Translations under genes and position numbers: made by a program
Assembly: GCF_900112585.1 (NCBI RefSeq)
Contig: NZ_FOLY01000001.1
Span: 496,001 to 560,000 of the forward strand
Source of the DNA: Kushneria avicenniae
Lineage (GTDB): Bacteria; Pseudomonadota; Gammaproteobacteria; Pseudomonadales; Halomonadaceae
Direction: 5' to 3'
DNA: 64,000 bases
Notes under the pieces: model-generated
What the model was told of the DNA's origin: nothing
Seen by the model: the letters and a program-made list of their open reading frames with translations, nothing else
Databases searched by the model: none
In this document: piece after piece, positions 63,893-64,000 of the stretch
Layout of the letters: each line of letters begins with the position of its first letter
How positions within the stretch are numbered: position 1 is the first letter of the stretch

Positions 63893-64000
63893 GTATACGG
63901 CCCTTTTTGTTGATCGAGCACTGGTCAATATCCTGAAATATCGTGTGGAAGATAACGAAGAGGCGCCCAAAAAGCGCCTTCAGCATATTAAGGAATTCGA

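Overview
The window reads as chromosomal DNA of a moderately GC-rich gammaproteobacterium, most likely a Halomonadaceae member (Halomonas/Kushneria type). The grounds are inferred from gene content and protein style: acidic proteins, osmoregulated periplasmic glucan genes, a PruR-PutA-PutP proline unit, a peroxiredoxin-glutaredoxin hybrid and a long-form leuA. Coding density is high, genes sit on both strands, and nearly every transcription unit ends in a clear hairpin-plus-T terminator. I see no transposase, integrase, phage gene, CRISPR array or recognisable defence island.

Layout. 1-5941: aroC (cut by the window edge) and prmB, an Smr-domain protein, an alpha/beta hydrolase, an AEC transporter, and sixA-gpsA. 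6236-11742: an OmpR-type two-component pair, a Bax-like glucosaminidase, htpG with a textbook sigma-32 promoter, and a DUF1232 protein. 11932-19468: lytic transglycosylase, ExoD-like protein, CDF metal exporter, double-TM2 protein, GNAT, 2OG-Fe(II) oxygenase, a cold-shock protein, an acidic lipoprotein and a YegS-like lipid kinase. 19469-23637: a 615-bp structured intergenic region followed by cysJI (sulfite to sulfide). 23808-36934: opgGH, an MFS exporter, an FNT channel with a secreted partner, nfo, a two-lipoprotein FlgO-type operon, leuA with a divergent Lrp-type regulator, and an IalB-like protein. 37032-48516: pepN, two adjacent DUF454 paralogues, a GNAT divergent from a RimK-like ligase, rhomboid-YeaC-DUF2797, nadK-metallophosphoesterase, a DMT exporter and a DUF6314 protein. 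48690-52882: peroxide and disulfide genes, a small Cas2/SinR-like protein, a candidate Csr/Rsm-type sRNA, tRNA-Gly(CCC), an orphan terminator and a Cys-rich winged-helix ORF beside an AT-rich segment. 52883-64000: CNNM/CBS protein, pruR-putA-putP, slyD, a membrane protein, a degenerate RsmB/RsmF-like protein and an NlpC/P60 lipoprotein.

Most of the window is core metabolism and envelope maintenance. The signals I find least explained are RNA-level or protein-level oddities: (i) 51521-51643, a complete promoter-to-terminator unit with four GGA motifs, two of them in predicted hairpin loops, as expected of a CsrA/RsmA-sequestering RNA; (ii) 19762-19990, a string of perfect inverted repeats behind a good -10 box, ending in a 16-bp perfect stem just before cysJ; (iii) 62365-63090, an m5C-methyltransferase-like protein missing both catalytic cysteines; (iv) 52274-52549, a tiny winged-helix-like protein with a six-Cys insertion. 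Start sites were chosen from ribosome-binding sites and signal-peptide logic and differ in places from the longest reading frame.
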